Of a stretch of DNA of 10,567 bases, positions 1 through 9,600 are shown in pieces. The DNA lies in NCBI GenBank assembly GCA_014384665.1, contig JACNFI010000422.1, forward strand, positions 1 to 10,567, read 5' to 3'. The stretch comes from Candidatus Cloacimonadota bacterium. Lineage in GTDB: Bacteria; Cloacimonadota; Cloacimonadia; JGIOTU-2. Made by a program: the position numbers and the translations under genes. Below the pieces are notes generated by a model. That model was not told where the DNA came from and made no database searches. It was given only the letters and a program-made list of their open reading frames with translations. How positions within the stretch are numbered: position 1 is the stretch's first letter; every line of letters begins with the position of its first letter.

Positions 1-110
1 AACGGGAATCCATTCCTTACAACCTGTCTTTTACTGCGTCTTCACTCTATATGGATTCCCGAGCGGGGTCGGGAATGACATCTGTGAGCGTTTGGAATGA
101 CATGAGAGTG
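1..110. repeat. REP/MITE-like palindromic intergenic repeat
   Basis: ATTCCCGA (55-62) and TCGGGAAT (69-76) form a perfect 8-bp inverted repeat around a 6-nt GC-rich loop. GGGAATCCAT (4-13) is a perfect complement of ATGGATTCCC (51-60), so two mutually exclusive hairpins are possible. GGAATGACAT occurs twice in direct orientation (72-81 and 94-103). Sequences of the 'GGATTCCCG...CGGGAATGACA' kind are dispersed intergenic palindromes in many bacterial genomes. That this is one copy of such a family is inference. The element may extend left of the window. Confidence 0.55.
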
Positions 111-146
111 CAATTTTGCAGAACCCATATATTAATCCTTTTAATT

Positions 147-243
147 AGGAGGAAAAAAGAAAAGGAACATTTTGATTTGCAGTTTAGTTATTAGTTTGTT
201 TATTTCAACTATAGTTTTTGCACGAACAGCGATAATTATTTAA
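147..243 (+). pseudogene. Decayed signal-peptide ORF, start codon lost (ATG to AAG)
   Basis: AGGAGG at 147-152 is followed, after four A's, by AAG (157-159) where a start codon would be expected. From there 28 sense codons run to TAA at 241-243. They read K-K-R-N, a long hydrophobic stretch (ILICSLVISLFISTIVFA), then RTAIII. That is a textbook signal peptide: basic start, hydrophobic core and a V-F-A cleavage site after codon 22. The layout GAGG-AAAA-start-A matches the real gene at 597-608 except for the T-to-A change in the start codon. I infer the remnant 5' end of a former exported-protein gene whose body is gone. Alternatives are a base error in the sequence or a leader peptide with a non-standard start. 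No longer frame continues after the stop. Confidence 0.5.
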
Positions 244-281
244 GTTTATGGTAATCCAAAGATAAGCTTAAAGCGGCAAAA

Positions 282-324
282 ATGAAGAGGAAAAATGAGG
301 AATGTTAATGTCAAAATTAGGTAA
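282..324 (+). other. Tiny ORF(s) behind a Shine-Dalgarno site; leader or gene remnant
   Basis: GAGG at 287-290, four A's and ATG at 295-297 repeat the 12 bases found at the real gene start (597-608). The frame encodes only nine residues, MRNVNVKIR, before TAA at 322-324. A second ATG at 282 opens an overlapping eight-codon frame (MKRKNEEC, stop 306-308) without its own ribosome site. The stop lies just before the first stem-loop (325-363), which would suit a leader peptide. A duplicated and truncated gene start fits equally well. There is no protein-level evidence for function. Confidence 0.3.
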
Positions 325-391
325 CCAGCCTTGTTTTTTGGCAATTATCTATTTTCAGGCTGGATATTCGTCTTAATTTCCAAAGACGAAT
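325..391. repeat. Two adjacent stem-loops
   Basis: CCAGCCT (325-331) pairs with AGGCTGG (357-363) across a 25-nt loop. Immediately after it, ATTCGTCTT (366-374) pairs perfectly with AAGACGAAT (383-391) across an 8-nt loop. Neither is followed by a T-run on the plus strand, so they are not typical intrinsic terminators. They adjoin the larger inverted repeat at 395-467, so 325-467 may be one structured or mobile unit. Confidence 0.5.
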
Positions 392-394
392 TAT

Positions 395-467
395 GTTAAC
401 CCCGTTAGATAGTAAACTTAATAGAATATTTGCTATCTATATTGTGTAAATATCTAACGGGGTGAAC
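395..467. repeat. Inverted repeat with 17-bp arms, possibly MITE-like
   Basis: GTTAACCCCGTTAGATA (395-411) is complementary to TATCTAACGGGGTGAAC (451-467) with one mismatch (398/464). The arms enclose 39 bp of very AT-rich DNA. The GC-containing core CCCCGTTAGATA / TATCTAACGGGG is perfect over 12 bp. Terminal inverted repeats of this size around a short non-coding AT-rich core resemble a miniature transposable element or a palindromic intergenic repeat. No flanking target duplication is evident. As RNA it would form a long hairpin about 140 nt upstream of the start codon. Confidence 0.5.
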
Positions 468-515
468 TTCTAGGATAGGTATTATAGAAATGTTGTTTAT
501 TTAATTAGCTAAATG

Positions 516-540
516 TTTTACCAGAAATATTATGGTAAAA
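516..540. other. Perfect 8-bp hairpin
   Basis: TTTTACCA (516-523) and TGGTAAAA (533-540) form a perfect stem with a 9-nt loop, followed by six more A's (541-546). No T-run follows on the plus strand and the stem is AT-rich, so a plus-strand terminator is unlikely. Its position about 65 nt before the start codon would also suit an operator or a 5' UTR stem-loop; this cannot be settled from sequence. Confidence 0.4.
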
Positions 541-548
541 AAAAAATG

Positions 549-579
549 AATCCTACCACGATTTAATCGAGGAAGGATT
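549..579. promoter_or_regulatory. 31-nt near-palindrome just upstream of the ribosome site
   Basis: The sequence is symmetric about base 564. AATCCT (549-554) pairs with AGGATT (574-579), CC (556-557) with GG (571-572) and CGATT (559-563) with AATCG (565-569). Only two A-A mismatches (555/573 and 558/570) and the central T break it. As DNA it is a plausible operator for a dimeric regulator. As RNA it is a hairpin ending 16 nt before GGAGG that could affect translation or mRNA stability. No regulator is encoded in the window. Confidence 0.45.
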
Positions 580-595
580 TGAATAGAAATTTAAT

Positions 596-604
596 GGAGG
601 AAAA
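596..604 (+). promoter_or_regulatory. Ribosome binding site of the giant gene
   Basis: GGAGG at 596-600 lies four A's before the ATG at 605. This fixes the start, because the encoded protein then begins with a clean signal peptide. The same GAGGAAAA spacing is seen at 149-156 and 287-294. Confidence 0.85.
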
Positions 605-667
605 ATGAAAAAGTACTTAATTAGCCTAACGGTAATAGGCTTTCTGTGCGCAACATCATTATTTGCA
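605..667 (+). other. Signal peptide (residues 1-21)
   Basis: MKKY is followed by a hydrophobic core (LISLTVIGFLCATSLFA), then QDDLW. Signal peptidase I cleavage is expected after Ala21 (L-F-A before Q-D-D). Cys15 is not followed by a lipobox-like mature start, so a lipoprotein is unlikely. Confidence 0.9.
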
Positions 668-3600
668 CAGGATGACCTTTGGCCACCGTTAAACTTGGAA
701 GCTACTGATAATCTCATTGGTGTTATAAACCTAAATTGGGATTCTCCTATAGATTCTGCAGCGATTGAATTATCCTATGATGATAATGAAGCTGAAAATT
801 ACTACTATGTAGAGGATCCACTTTTACCAACTCATCATATGGCTGTTGGTTTTACATATCCTGAAGATTGTTGGGTTCATACGGGTAGATTTTATATGTC
901 TTATGATCCAGGTGCTACCGATTTTGATTATAATCTGTTTGGTGGTACGGCTGCCGGTCCTGATGCAAGTAATGTTCTGGCAAGTGGAACTTGCACCCTT
1001 GATGGAGATCCCAATGGTGATTGGTATGATATTGATTTAGGTCGGATTGCAATCACTGGTGGTGATTGGTTCTATTTAGATGTTCAATATAGAGATGACA
1101 TGACAGTTAATACTGATTGCTACTATGTTGCGGGAGATGAATCAGATCCAAATCCATATTCATGGTATACACTTGATGGAACAAATTGGTTTAACTTGGG
1201 AGCCTTCGTTAATGCAACTTTAAGAACTGTTGTATCAACTATTAGTGGAAAATCTGTAGTCTTGAATCCAATCCCAACTAAGTCACATTCTTCTACTTCA
1301 ATAAAGCAATTGGCTAATATGCCAAGATTAGACGATGAACTTCTTGCCAAGTTTACAAGCAGACCTTATGCTAGACCTAAAACCAGAGTTGTAAGAGCTA
1401 ACTTTGAAAACTACAATATTTATCGTGAGGATGTACTTATTGGAACTTCTGATACCGAATTTTATGTTGACTCTGATATAGATTATGAAACTTGGTATGA
1501 ATATTATGTAACTGCTCAATATATTGAGGGAGAACCTAACCCTACAAATCATGTTATGGGTTATACAGTAGCTCTTCGTGAAATAACTGAAATTGGAAAT
1601 GCTGAAATTACTGATTATCAGATACCTATGAATATCTTCTATGAAAATAGTATTACTGAAACAGTATATGATAAGGAATGGATTGGAACTGCAATGTTTC
1701 TTCACACAATTGGTTATCATGCTAATATTTCTACTCCCAATATACCTCCATTCAATCTTGAGGTCTGGATAGGAGAGATAGATGTTGATGACCTTTCTGG
1801 TGGTTGGATTGATGGAAGCCAGTTGACCCTGTGCTATGATGGAATGGTTGATACACCAGCAGGTGATTACTGGTGTGACATTGTTTTAGATACACCATTT
1901 GAATATACCCATACTCATAATCTGGTAATTATGGTCATTAAAGATCATTTTGATTGGTACTCTACTTCTGATACCTGGTGGACAACAGAATCAGGAACTC
2001 CTTATCGTACAATACACGATTATGATGATTTTGATGAATTCAATGCAATGAACCCTCCTACAAATCCTTATGACAAATCAACATATCCAGATATCCGTTT
2101 GCATTGGACTCCTTTTGGCACCGGTGATGTTGATGGAACAGTAACAAATGCTGATACAGGGGACCCAATTGAAGGTGCTGTTGTGTCTATTATGGACAAC
2201 TTAGATGTGACTGGTCCTGATGGAACTTATCTTTTGGAAGATATTCCTATTGGTTTGCGTGATATTACCTGCGTTGCTGATGGATATTACGATGCTGCTG
2301 ATGTGGTAGAAGTTCTGGAAGACCAAACTGTTACAGTTGATTTTGCTTTAAACCCACTTATCTATGGTACCCTTGACGGAACTGTAATAGATGATTCCAC
2401 AGGTTTGCCAATTGAAGGTGCAGAAATTAATGCAGTTAGTGTTGGTGACTGGGAATATGATACAACCACAGATGAATTTGGATATTATATCATTGATGAA
2501 GTTGTGGTAGGCACTTATGATGTAACCTGCTCTGCTGATGGTTATTGGACCGAGACAGAAGAAGATGTAATTATTGAGGCAGGTGTGACAACTACAGTTG
2601 ATTTTGCTTTAATTCTTTATACCATTCCTGACTCATACTTTAGTGATTTTGAAGATGATGATGGTGGACTACTCAGCAATGATCCAGGTGGATGGCAATG
2701 GGGTGCTCCTACTTCCGGTCCTATGGCAGCATATTCAGGTGTTAATGTTTGGGCAACTGTTCTAAGTGGAGATTATACTCCTTCAGCTAACTGGACTTTA
2801 GAAACTACTCAGGAATTGATTATTGCTTCTGGTGCCTATATGCTGGAATTCTGGCACTGGTACGATATGGAAGCTAGCTATGATGGTGGAAATGTTAAGA
2901 TTTCTACTGATGGTGGAGCAACATGGACTGTTATTGAACCTATAGGAGGATATCCTGGAATGGCGAACTCATCAAATCCATTATATCCTGAGCCTATTTA
3001 TTGTGGACATGATCAAGGATTCTGGGAAAAAGCTGAGTTTGATTTGTCTGCTTACAGTGGTCAGGTTGTGTTTTTCAGATGGCACTTTGGTTCTGATAGC
3101 TCAGTACAGTATCCCGGCTGGTATATAGACAATGTCCGTATTTATGAGCAAGAATGGGGCTCCTTAGAGGGATATGTAACTGAATTGTCTACCGGTGCTT
3201 CAATTGAGGGAGCAGAAATTATTGTTGGTGGTCAATATACAGGCTATTCAGATGATACTGGTTATTATCTGATAGAAGATATTGTAGCATTTAACTATGA
3301 TATTACCTGTACTGCGGAAGGTTACAATGATGCTCTGGAAGAAGATTTTGAAATACTTGCTGATATAGTTAACACACTGAATTTCGAAATGACAGCTCCT
3401 ACAATGGATATTGATCCTCTAACTATTAATGAAGAAATCGCTCCAGATGACTCACTTACCACATATCTTACCGTGAGTAATAATGGTAATGGAACATTAG
3501 ATTGGCATGCAAGTACCCAATATCCAGATGCTCAAATAATTAACATTCCAGTAGTTTCCAATTATTTCTCACGCACCAGTGAACCACCTTCAATGGGTAT

Positions 3601-6600
3601 GGATCTGGGTGAGAATAGAAAAAGAGATAAAGAATATTTAGATCCAGTTAGAACAGATATTCTTAGAGGTTCAACTGCTTGGTTCCGAGGTGGCGAATAT
3701 TCGGTTTACTTCTATGGAACATTTGATACAGATTTTCCTGGAGATATGACCGAAATTCTCTCCCCCCCAGCCTGGGCAGCTTACTGCGGTGATTATAGCA
3801 CAGAAAGTGATGAATACTTCTATGTTAATAATCCAGATGATTTTAACATTTATACAGTTGATGCTGTGTCAGGCATAGCTACATTAGTTGGTCCTACAGG
3901 TTTAGGTGCTTTTCTTAATGGTATGGCTTGTGATAAAACAGATGGGACTATGTATGCAGTTGACGGTAGTAACCTTTACACAATTGATTTGACAATAGGT
4001 GCAGCTACATTGGTTGGACCAATTGGAAATCCTGGTGGACTTATGATAAACCTTGCTTGTGATGGTGATGGTAACCTCTGGGGTATTGATATCGGTTCAG
4101 ATGACTTTTGGTTTATTGACAAAACTACTGGAGCTGGAACCTATATTGGGATAACAGGTTTTGATGCCAACTATGCACAAAGTATGGCTTGGGATCCTGA
4201 AACGGATGTTATATTTTGGGCTGCATATGGCGGTGGATTAGATGGTAACTTGCGTGTTGTTGACAGAACAACAGGTGCTACAGCATTTGTCGGTGATTTT
4301 GAAGGTGGTCGTGAAGTAACAGTATTAGCTTTCCCAGGTCGTCCTGAAACATGGTTAACAGTTGAACCACGAACTGGAACAATTGAAGCTGGTAATGATT
4401 TTGATGTTTCTGTCATATTTAACAGTGAGGGTATTCCACCTGGAACCACTTTAACGGCTGATATTATCTTTACTTCTGACCCAGATGTAGGCACAGAAAC
4501 TGTTGATGTAAATCTTACTGTTGGAACCATGTTGTTTGGTTCAATTTCCGGAACCGTTACCTTAGAGAGTTTCCCACCATATTGTACAGGTAATGTAGAG
4601 GATGTTATTGTTACTGCAGGTTCTTACTGGGCAAATCCTGATGCTACCGGATACTACCTTCTTGAGGCATATCCAAATACCTACGATGTAACAGCTTCCT
4701 TATATGGTTTTGAAGATTCCACCATTGTAGATGTAGTGGTTTTAGAGGATCAAAATACTCCAGACATTGATTTTTACCTGAATTGTATGTCTGGTGGACT
4801 TTCTGGTTATGTAACAGATGATAGTACAGGTTTGTCAATAGAGGGCGCCACAGTTACTGTCCTTGGTGCAGGTCCAGAAAGGGACCTTTCTGATGTAACT
4901 GATGAATTTGGTTACTATGAGATAATTCCTATTGTTGCAGGCACTTATGATGTAACCTGCTCTGCTGATGGCTATTGGTCCCAGACAGAAGAGGGTGTAA
5001 TCATTGAAACTGGTGTGACAACTACCCTTGATTTTGCTTTAGTTCTTTATACAATTCCTGACTATTACTTTAGTGATTTTGAAGATGATGATGGTGGACT
5101 ACTCAGTAACGACCCATCTGGATGGCAATGGGGAGTACCAACCTCTGGACCTCCAGCAGCATACTCAGGTGTAAATGTTTGGGGTACAGTTCTAAATGGA
5201 AATTATGTAGATAATGCTAATTGGACATTAGAAACTACTCAAGAATTAATAATCGCCACTGGTGCCTATATGCTTGAATTCTGGCAGTGGTATAATACTG
5301 AAAATAGCTGGGATGGTGGAAATGTAAAGATTTCTACTGATTTTGGAGCAACCTGGCAGGTTATCTATCCAGTAGGTGGCTATCCTGATGATGCTATTGT
5401 AGGACTTAATAATGAGCCAGGCTACACTGCCAATTCCGGTGGTTGGGTCAAGGCTGAATTTGACCTATCTGCTTACGCGGGTGAGATTGTTCATTTCAGA
5501 TGGCACTTCGGCACTGACTCCTCAGTGCATGATTATCCCGGCTGGTATATAGATGATGTCCGTGTTTATGAACAAGAATGGGGCTCCTTAGAGGGATATG
5601 TAACCGAATTGTCTACTGGTGCTCCAATTGAAAATGCAGTAATTACTGTTGGTACTCAATATACTGGCACATCTGGCAATGATGGTTATTATCTGATTGA
5701 AGATATTGTGGCTTTTACCTATGATATTACCTGTGAAGCAGAAGGTTATAATGATGCTTTGGAAGAAGATTTTGAAATACTTGCTGATATAGTTAACACT
5801 CTGGATTTTGAGATGACCGCTCCTACAATGGAAATAGACCCTCTAACTATTACTGAAACCGTTGATATGCCAGGTGACTCAGTAATTACTTATATAACAG
5901 TTAGCAATAATGGTGATGGTCCATTAGATTGGAATGCAAGTATTACATCTCCAGAAGCCCAAAGAGTTCCACAAATTCCATCAAGTTCAGGCCATTTCCC
6001 AATGGGTAATTATAAACCTTCAATTGATATGCCTCCTGAAGATGGTGTAGCAACAGTTGAATCTTCTGCTCCGATAATCGATTTTATGAGAGGAGCAACT
6101 GCTTATGGCATTGAAGCAGCCAATGACTTTTTCTGCTCCTTTGATGTTGATGAACCTGAAGTCCTGAACAATATCGCCAGCTATACAGGCACTGATTTTT
6201 CTAACGCGGGCGATTTTGGCATAGGCGACCAATCATTTGTCTATGAATTGGACAATGTTAATAACTTAAGGACGATAGATTTAGAGACTGGTGCGGCAAC
6301 AGTTATTGGTAATCCATTACCAGTTGGCGCTGAGACCTGGACTGGTATGTCAACTGATCCAACAACTGGCACTATATATGGTTGTACAACTGATATTTAT
6401 AACTCATCGCTGTTCACGATTGATCCTGAAACTGCTACATCCACATTTATTGGTTCAATCGGTTTTCCAGGTGTCATTGATATTGCAGTGGATGGTAATG
6501 GAGATATGTGGGGTTATTGCCTTGTGCAAGATGAGTTCTTTTCAATTGACAAAGAGACTGGTCTAGGCACTTTAGTTGGCTCAATAGGTTTTGACGCCAA

Positions 6601-9600
6601 CTTTGGCCAGGGTATGACCTGGGATGTTGAAACTGATCAGCTTTACATGTGTGCATTTAATAACGCTACATTCCAGCCTGAGTTGCGTATTGTTGATAGA
6701 GAAACTGGTAATACTGTAATGGTGGGCGTATTAGGCGCAACTTCTCCAGGTGGTTTATGTCAATTAGGTTGGATGGCTATTCCAGGTTTCGGTGGACCTC
6801 AATGGATAACGGTTGACCCAACTTCTGGCACAGTTCCAGCTGGCGATTTTGAAGAGGTTGAAGTCAAAATTAAATGGATAGAGGAGATTGTAGAAGGAAC
6901 CATCCTTAACGCTGATATTAACTTCAGCTCTGACCCAGATGTAGGCGAAGAAACTGTACCAGTTACCGCTACTTTTGGAGGCATACCTCCTGGCTCAATC
7001 TCTGGAATAGTGACTTTAGAGGATACCGATTATAGTACGGGTAATGTGGAAGATGTTGTTGTTACTGCACTTTCTGCTTCTGGTGGAAGCTACAGCACCT
7101 CTCCTGATGATACAGGATATTACATATTAGAAGAGGTTTATGTAGGCATTTATGATGTAACTGCTATCTTATACGGTTATGAAGACTCAACCATAGTAGA
7201 TGTAGAGGTGGATTCCCTTACAAACACACCAAATATTGATTTTGACCTTAACTGTCTGTTTGGTGCTTTGACAGGTGAAATAACTGACTTTGACACAGGA
7301 CTTCCAATAGAAGTAGCTACAGTTACTATTTTTGATACTGAACTTTCTGATGATACTGATGAATTTGGTGTTTATTTGATTGTTGATGTTGTGGAAGGTT
7401 CATACAGTGTCCAAGCAAGTCATGATGCTTATGTTACAGTTGTTCACGAGAATGTTCAAATCCTTCAAGATATTGAAAATATAGAGGATTTCGTATTACA
7501 AGAAGTGGGCTTACCTACACCTCGTAATTTGCAAGCCTCTGAAGATAATCCTGATGGAATTTTAGTGGAATGGTTGCCTCCAGCTGGCGGTGGCGGAGAA
7601 GAATGGACAGAAGGATTTGAATCTGGTGTATTTCCCCCAGTAGGTTGGGAGCATATTCAAACACATCCTGTAACGACCTGGACATTGTATGATGATCCTA
7701 CTTATGTATATGAAGGCACATATTCAGCAGGCTGCTGGTGGGATTATGGACATCAGGATGAATGGCTAATTACACCTGAATTTGGAGTTGATGGATCCAG
7801 TACCCTGGAGTTCTGGTCCTATGCTTATCAGGGTTCAACTTATGGTGACCATTACTATGTGAGAGCATCTACAGATGGTGGTGCTACCTGGAGTCCAGAT
7901 GACATATTATTAGATATGTCAGCTCTTACAGGTGGATGGAATTATTATGTTACTCCATACATAATTGATTTGAGTGCGTATGCTGGTGAGATGATTAAAC
8001 TCGCATGGCATGCAGAGGATCCACCAGACAATGATGGAATGTGGTGGGCATGGCTGATAGATGCTATTTCTGTCACAGTTGAGGGAGAATTAATTACCTT
8101 CGGTTCAAGTGACTTAACACATGAAAGACATGGTGCTCCTGTTGTTGCAAAAGTCAATAATACTCCCACTCGAGACGGAACACCAGTAGAGCCTCGTGTA
8201 ATTAGAGATCGTGATTTCATGGATATGTATAATCTTTATAGAGGAGAGGTTTCTGGCGGTCCTTATCCCGAAATGATACAGGAAATGTATGAAGGGACAG
8301 AATACCTTGATACTGATGTAGCACTTGGAGAAATCTGGTATTATGTTGCTACTGCTCTGTATGACACGCAGACGCCTTATGAAGAATCTCCATACTCAAA
8401 TGAAGATTGGGGAACTCTATATAATGATGTACCTCCTCCTCCAGAAAATGTTTCTGTAACAGGTGTTGATGACCAAGTCACTATAAACTGGGATGAGGTA
8501 GTTATCCCGGAAGATGATATTGACTACTATAATGTGTATAAGCAATATATGAATGAAGAATTTGAAATAGTTGGTACTCCTGAAGTCCCACCTTTTGACT
8601 ATACATTAGTAGATGGTCAGGGTCTTTATTACTTCTATGTAACAACAGTTGATTTAATAGGTCAGGAAAGTAACCCATCTGAAACAGTGGAATATATCTA
8701 TGGCACATTACCTCCTATGATTTCTGTAACATCAGGTGTAGATGAAGGTGTTCCAATTTATGTTGCACCTTGGGGTTCTGCTGAAGAATATACTCAGGCA
8801 TGGCATGATGGAACATTTGAATCTCAGATTGGTTGTGGCGGTGGTTGTGCACTTGGTGTTCGTTTCACCCCTATTGGCTATCCTGCAGATATAACTCATT
8901 TAGAATTGACCTTCCAGGGAGATGCTAATTGTACTTCTGCTATAGTAAGTGTATATCCTGACCCTGAAGCATTAATTCAAGGTCCTCCTGAATTTCCAAC
9001 TGCTCCTGGAGACCCATCTGCTATATGGGAGTCAAGTCCTATGTCATTCCCACCCGGAACATATCAGTTAGACTTACCTGAAGGTGTTACTATTGAAGCT
9101 GGTGATGTCTATGTAATTGTCTGGGAAAATGCTTCTGGTTTCTTAGGAATTGCCAATGACCTACAGATGAACTATCTTGATAGAAACTGGGTATATTCAA
9201 CTTCATATCCCTGGGTAACAATATTTGAAGCTGTTAATGGAGACCCATCATTAACCGGCAACTTTGGTATTACTACTACTTTCTATGGGGCAATAGGACA
9301 ATATACTCTTAATAATGAACCAGAATTTGCAGAAGCTGATTCTAAATATTCAGATATGCTGAACAGATGTATTGAAGTTGGTAAACCCGTAGATAAATTA
9401 CTTAGAACCTCTATTTCAGGTGTATTTGAACCAGTGGTTAGCATAGGTGAAATACGAGATGCTGTGAGTTTAGTTATAAGTGAGAATAATAGAGAATTGA
9501 CCCGAGACCTGACCGGATATAATATCTATAAGTCAGAAATTCCAGAACCTTATGATTGGTATTTATTGGGTTATCTTGATGCACCAGTGGGTGAACCGCG

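Larger units (their letters stand above)
1..604. other. Intergenic region upstream of the giant gene
   Basis: No intact gene was found on either strand here. The region holds a palindromic repeat (1-110), a decayed signal-peptide reading frame (147-243), a tiny ORF (282-324), a run of inverted repeats (325-467 and 516-579) and the ribosome binding site. I looked for sigma70-type -35/-10 pairs and for the Bacteroidetes TTTG / TAnnTTTG type and saw none I would defend; TATTAT at 480-485 has no matching -35. I see nothing particular in 104-146, 244-281 or 468-515. Confidence 0.75.
2366..4786 (+). repeat. Super-repeat unit A (residues 588-1394)
   Basis: This 807-residue unit has the order CnaB, jelly roll, CnaB, Ig-like interrupted by a propeller, CnaB. 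The same order follows at 4793-7255. Several blocks are identical at the DNA level (for example 2636-2676 with 5066-5106, 41 nt), while the linkers before the propellers have diverged strongly. The unit ends with I-D-F-Y-L-N-C; unit B ends with I-D-F-D-L-N-C. Confidence 0.9.
4793..7255 (+). repeat. Super-repeat unit B (residues 1397-2217)
   Basis: It is 821 residues long, 14 more than unit A, and the same five-part order is kept. The start of a third copy follows at 7262, so the period is 2,427 then 2,469 bp. The conserved RGxTA motif recurs 808 residues after that of unit A. Confidence 0.9.

Noticed and set aside
516..546. Intrinsic terminator
   Set aside because: The stem is followed by A's on the plus strand and there is no T-run on the 3' side. 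On the minus strand the T-run precedes the stem instead of following it.
846..1040. 64-codon plus-strand frame resembling a membrane peptide
   Set aside because: Its hydrophobic look (ILIIICLVVRL) comes from reading T-rich codons of the real frame out of phase. No Shine-Dalgarno site precedes it.
1328..1720. 130-codon open frame on the minus strand
   Set aside because: It lies entirely within the giant gene, whose plus-strand frame here encodes recognisable FN3 and beta-rich modules. The minus-strand product is a low-complexity Ile/Ser/Asn-rich sequence with no domain.
3740..3790. Frameshift at the C7 tract
   Set aside because: Protein on both sides aligns with the corresponding part of unit B in one continuous frame, so there is no frameshift in this copy.
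4060..4110. Dockerin or calcium-binding EF-like loop (D-G-D-G-N)
   Set aside because: The motif falls within a propeller blade, aligns with D-G-N-G-D in unit B and lacks the second half of a dockerin repeat.
4171..4530. 119-codon open frame on the minus strand
   Set aside because: It mirrors the propeller end and Ig-like half of unit A. A similar shadow occurs at 6799-6984, opposite the matching Ig-like half of unit B, so it follows from the repeat and not from a gene.
2366..7255. CRISPR array or short tandem DNA repeats
   Set aside because: The repeats are 2.4 kb coding units, not short direct repeats with unique spacers, and the reading frame is maintained throughout.
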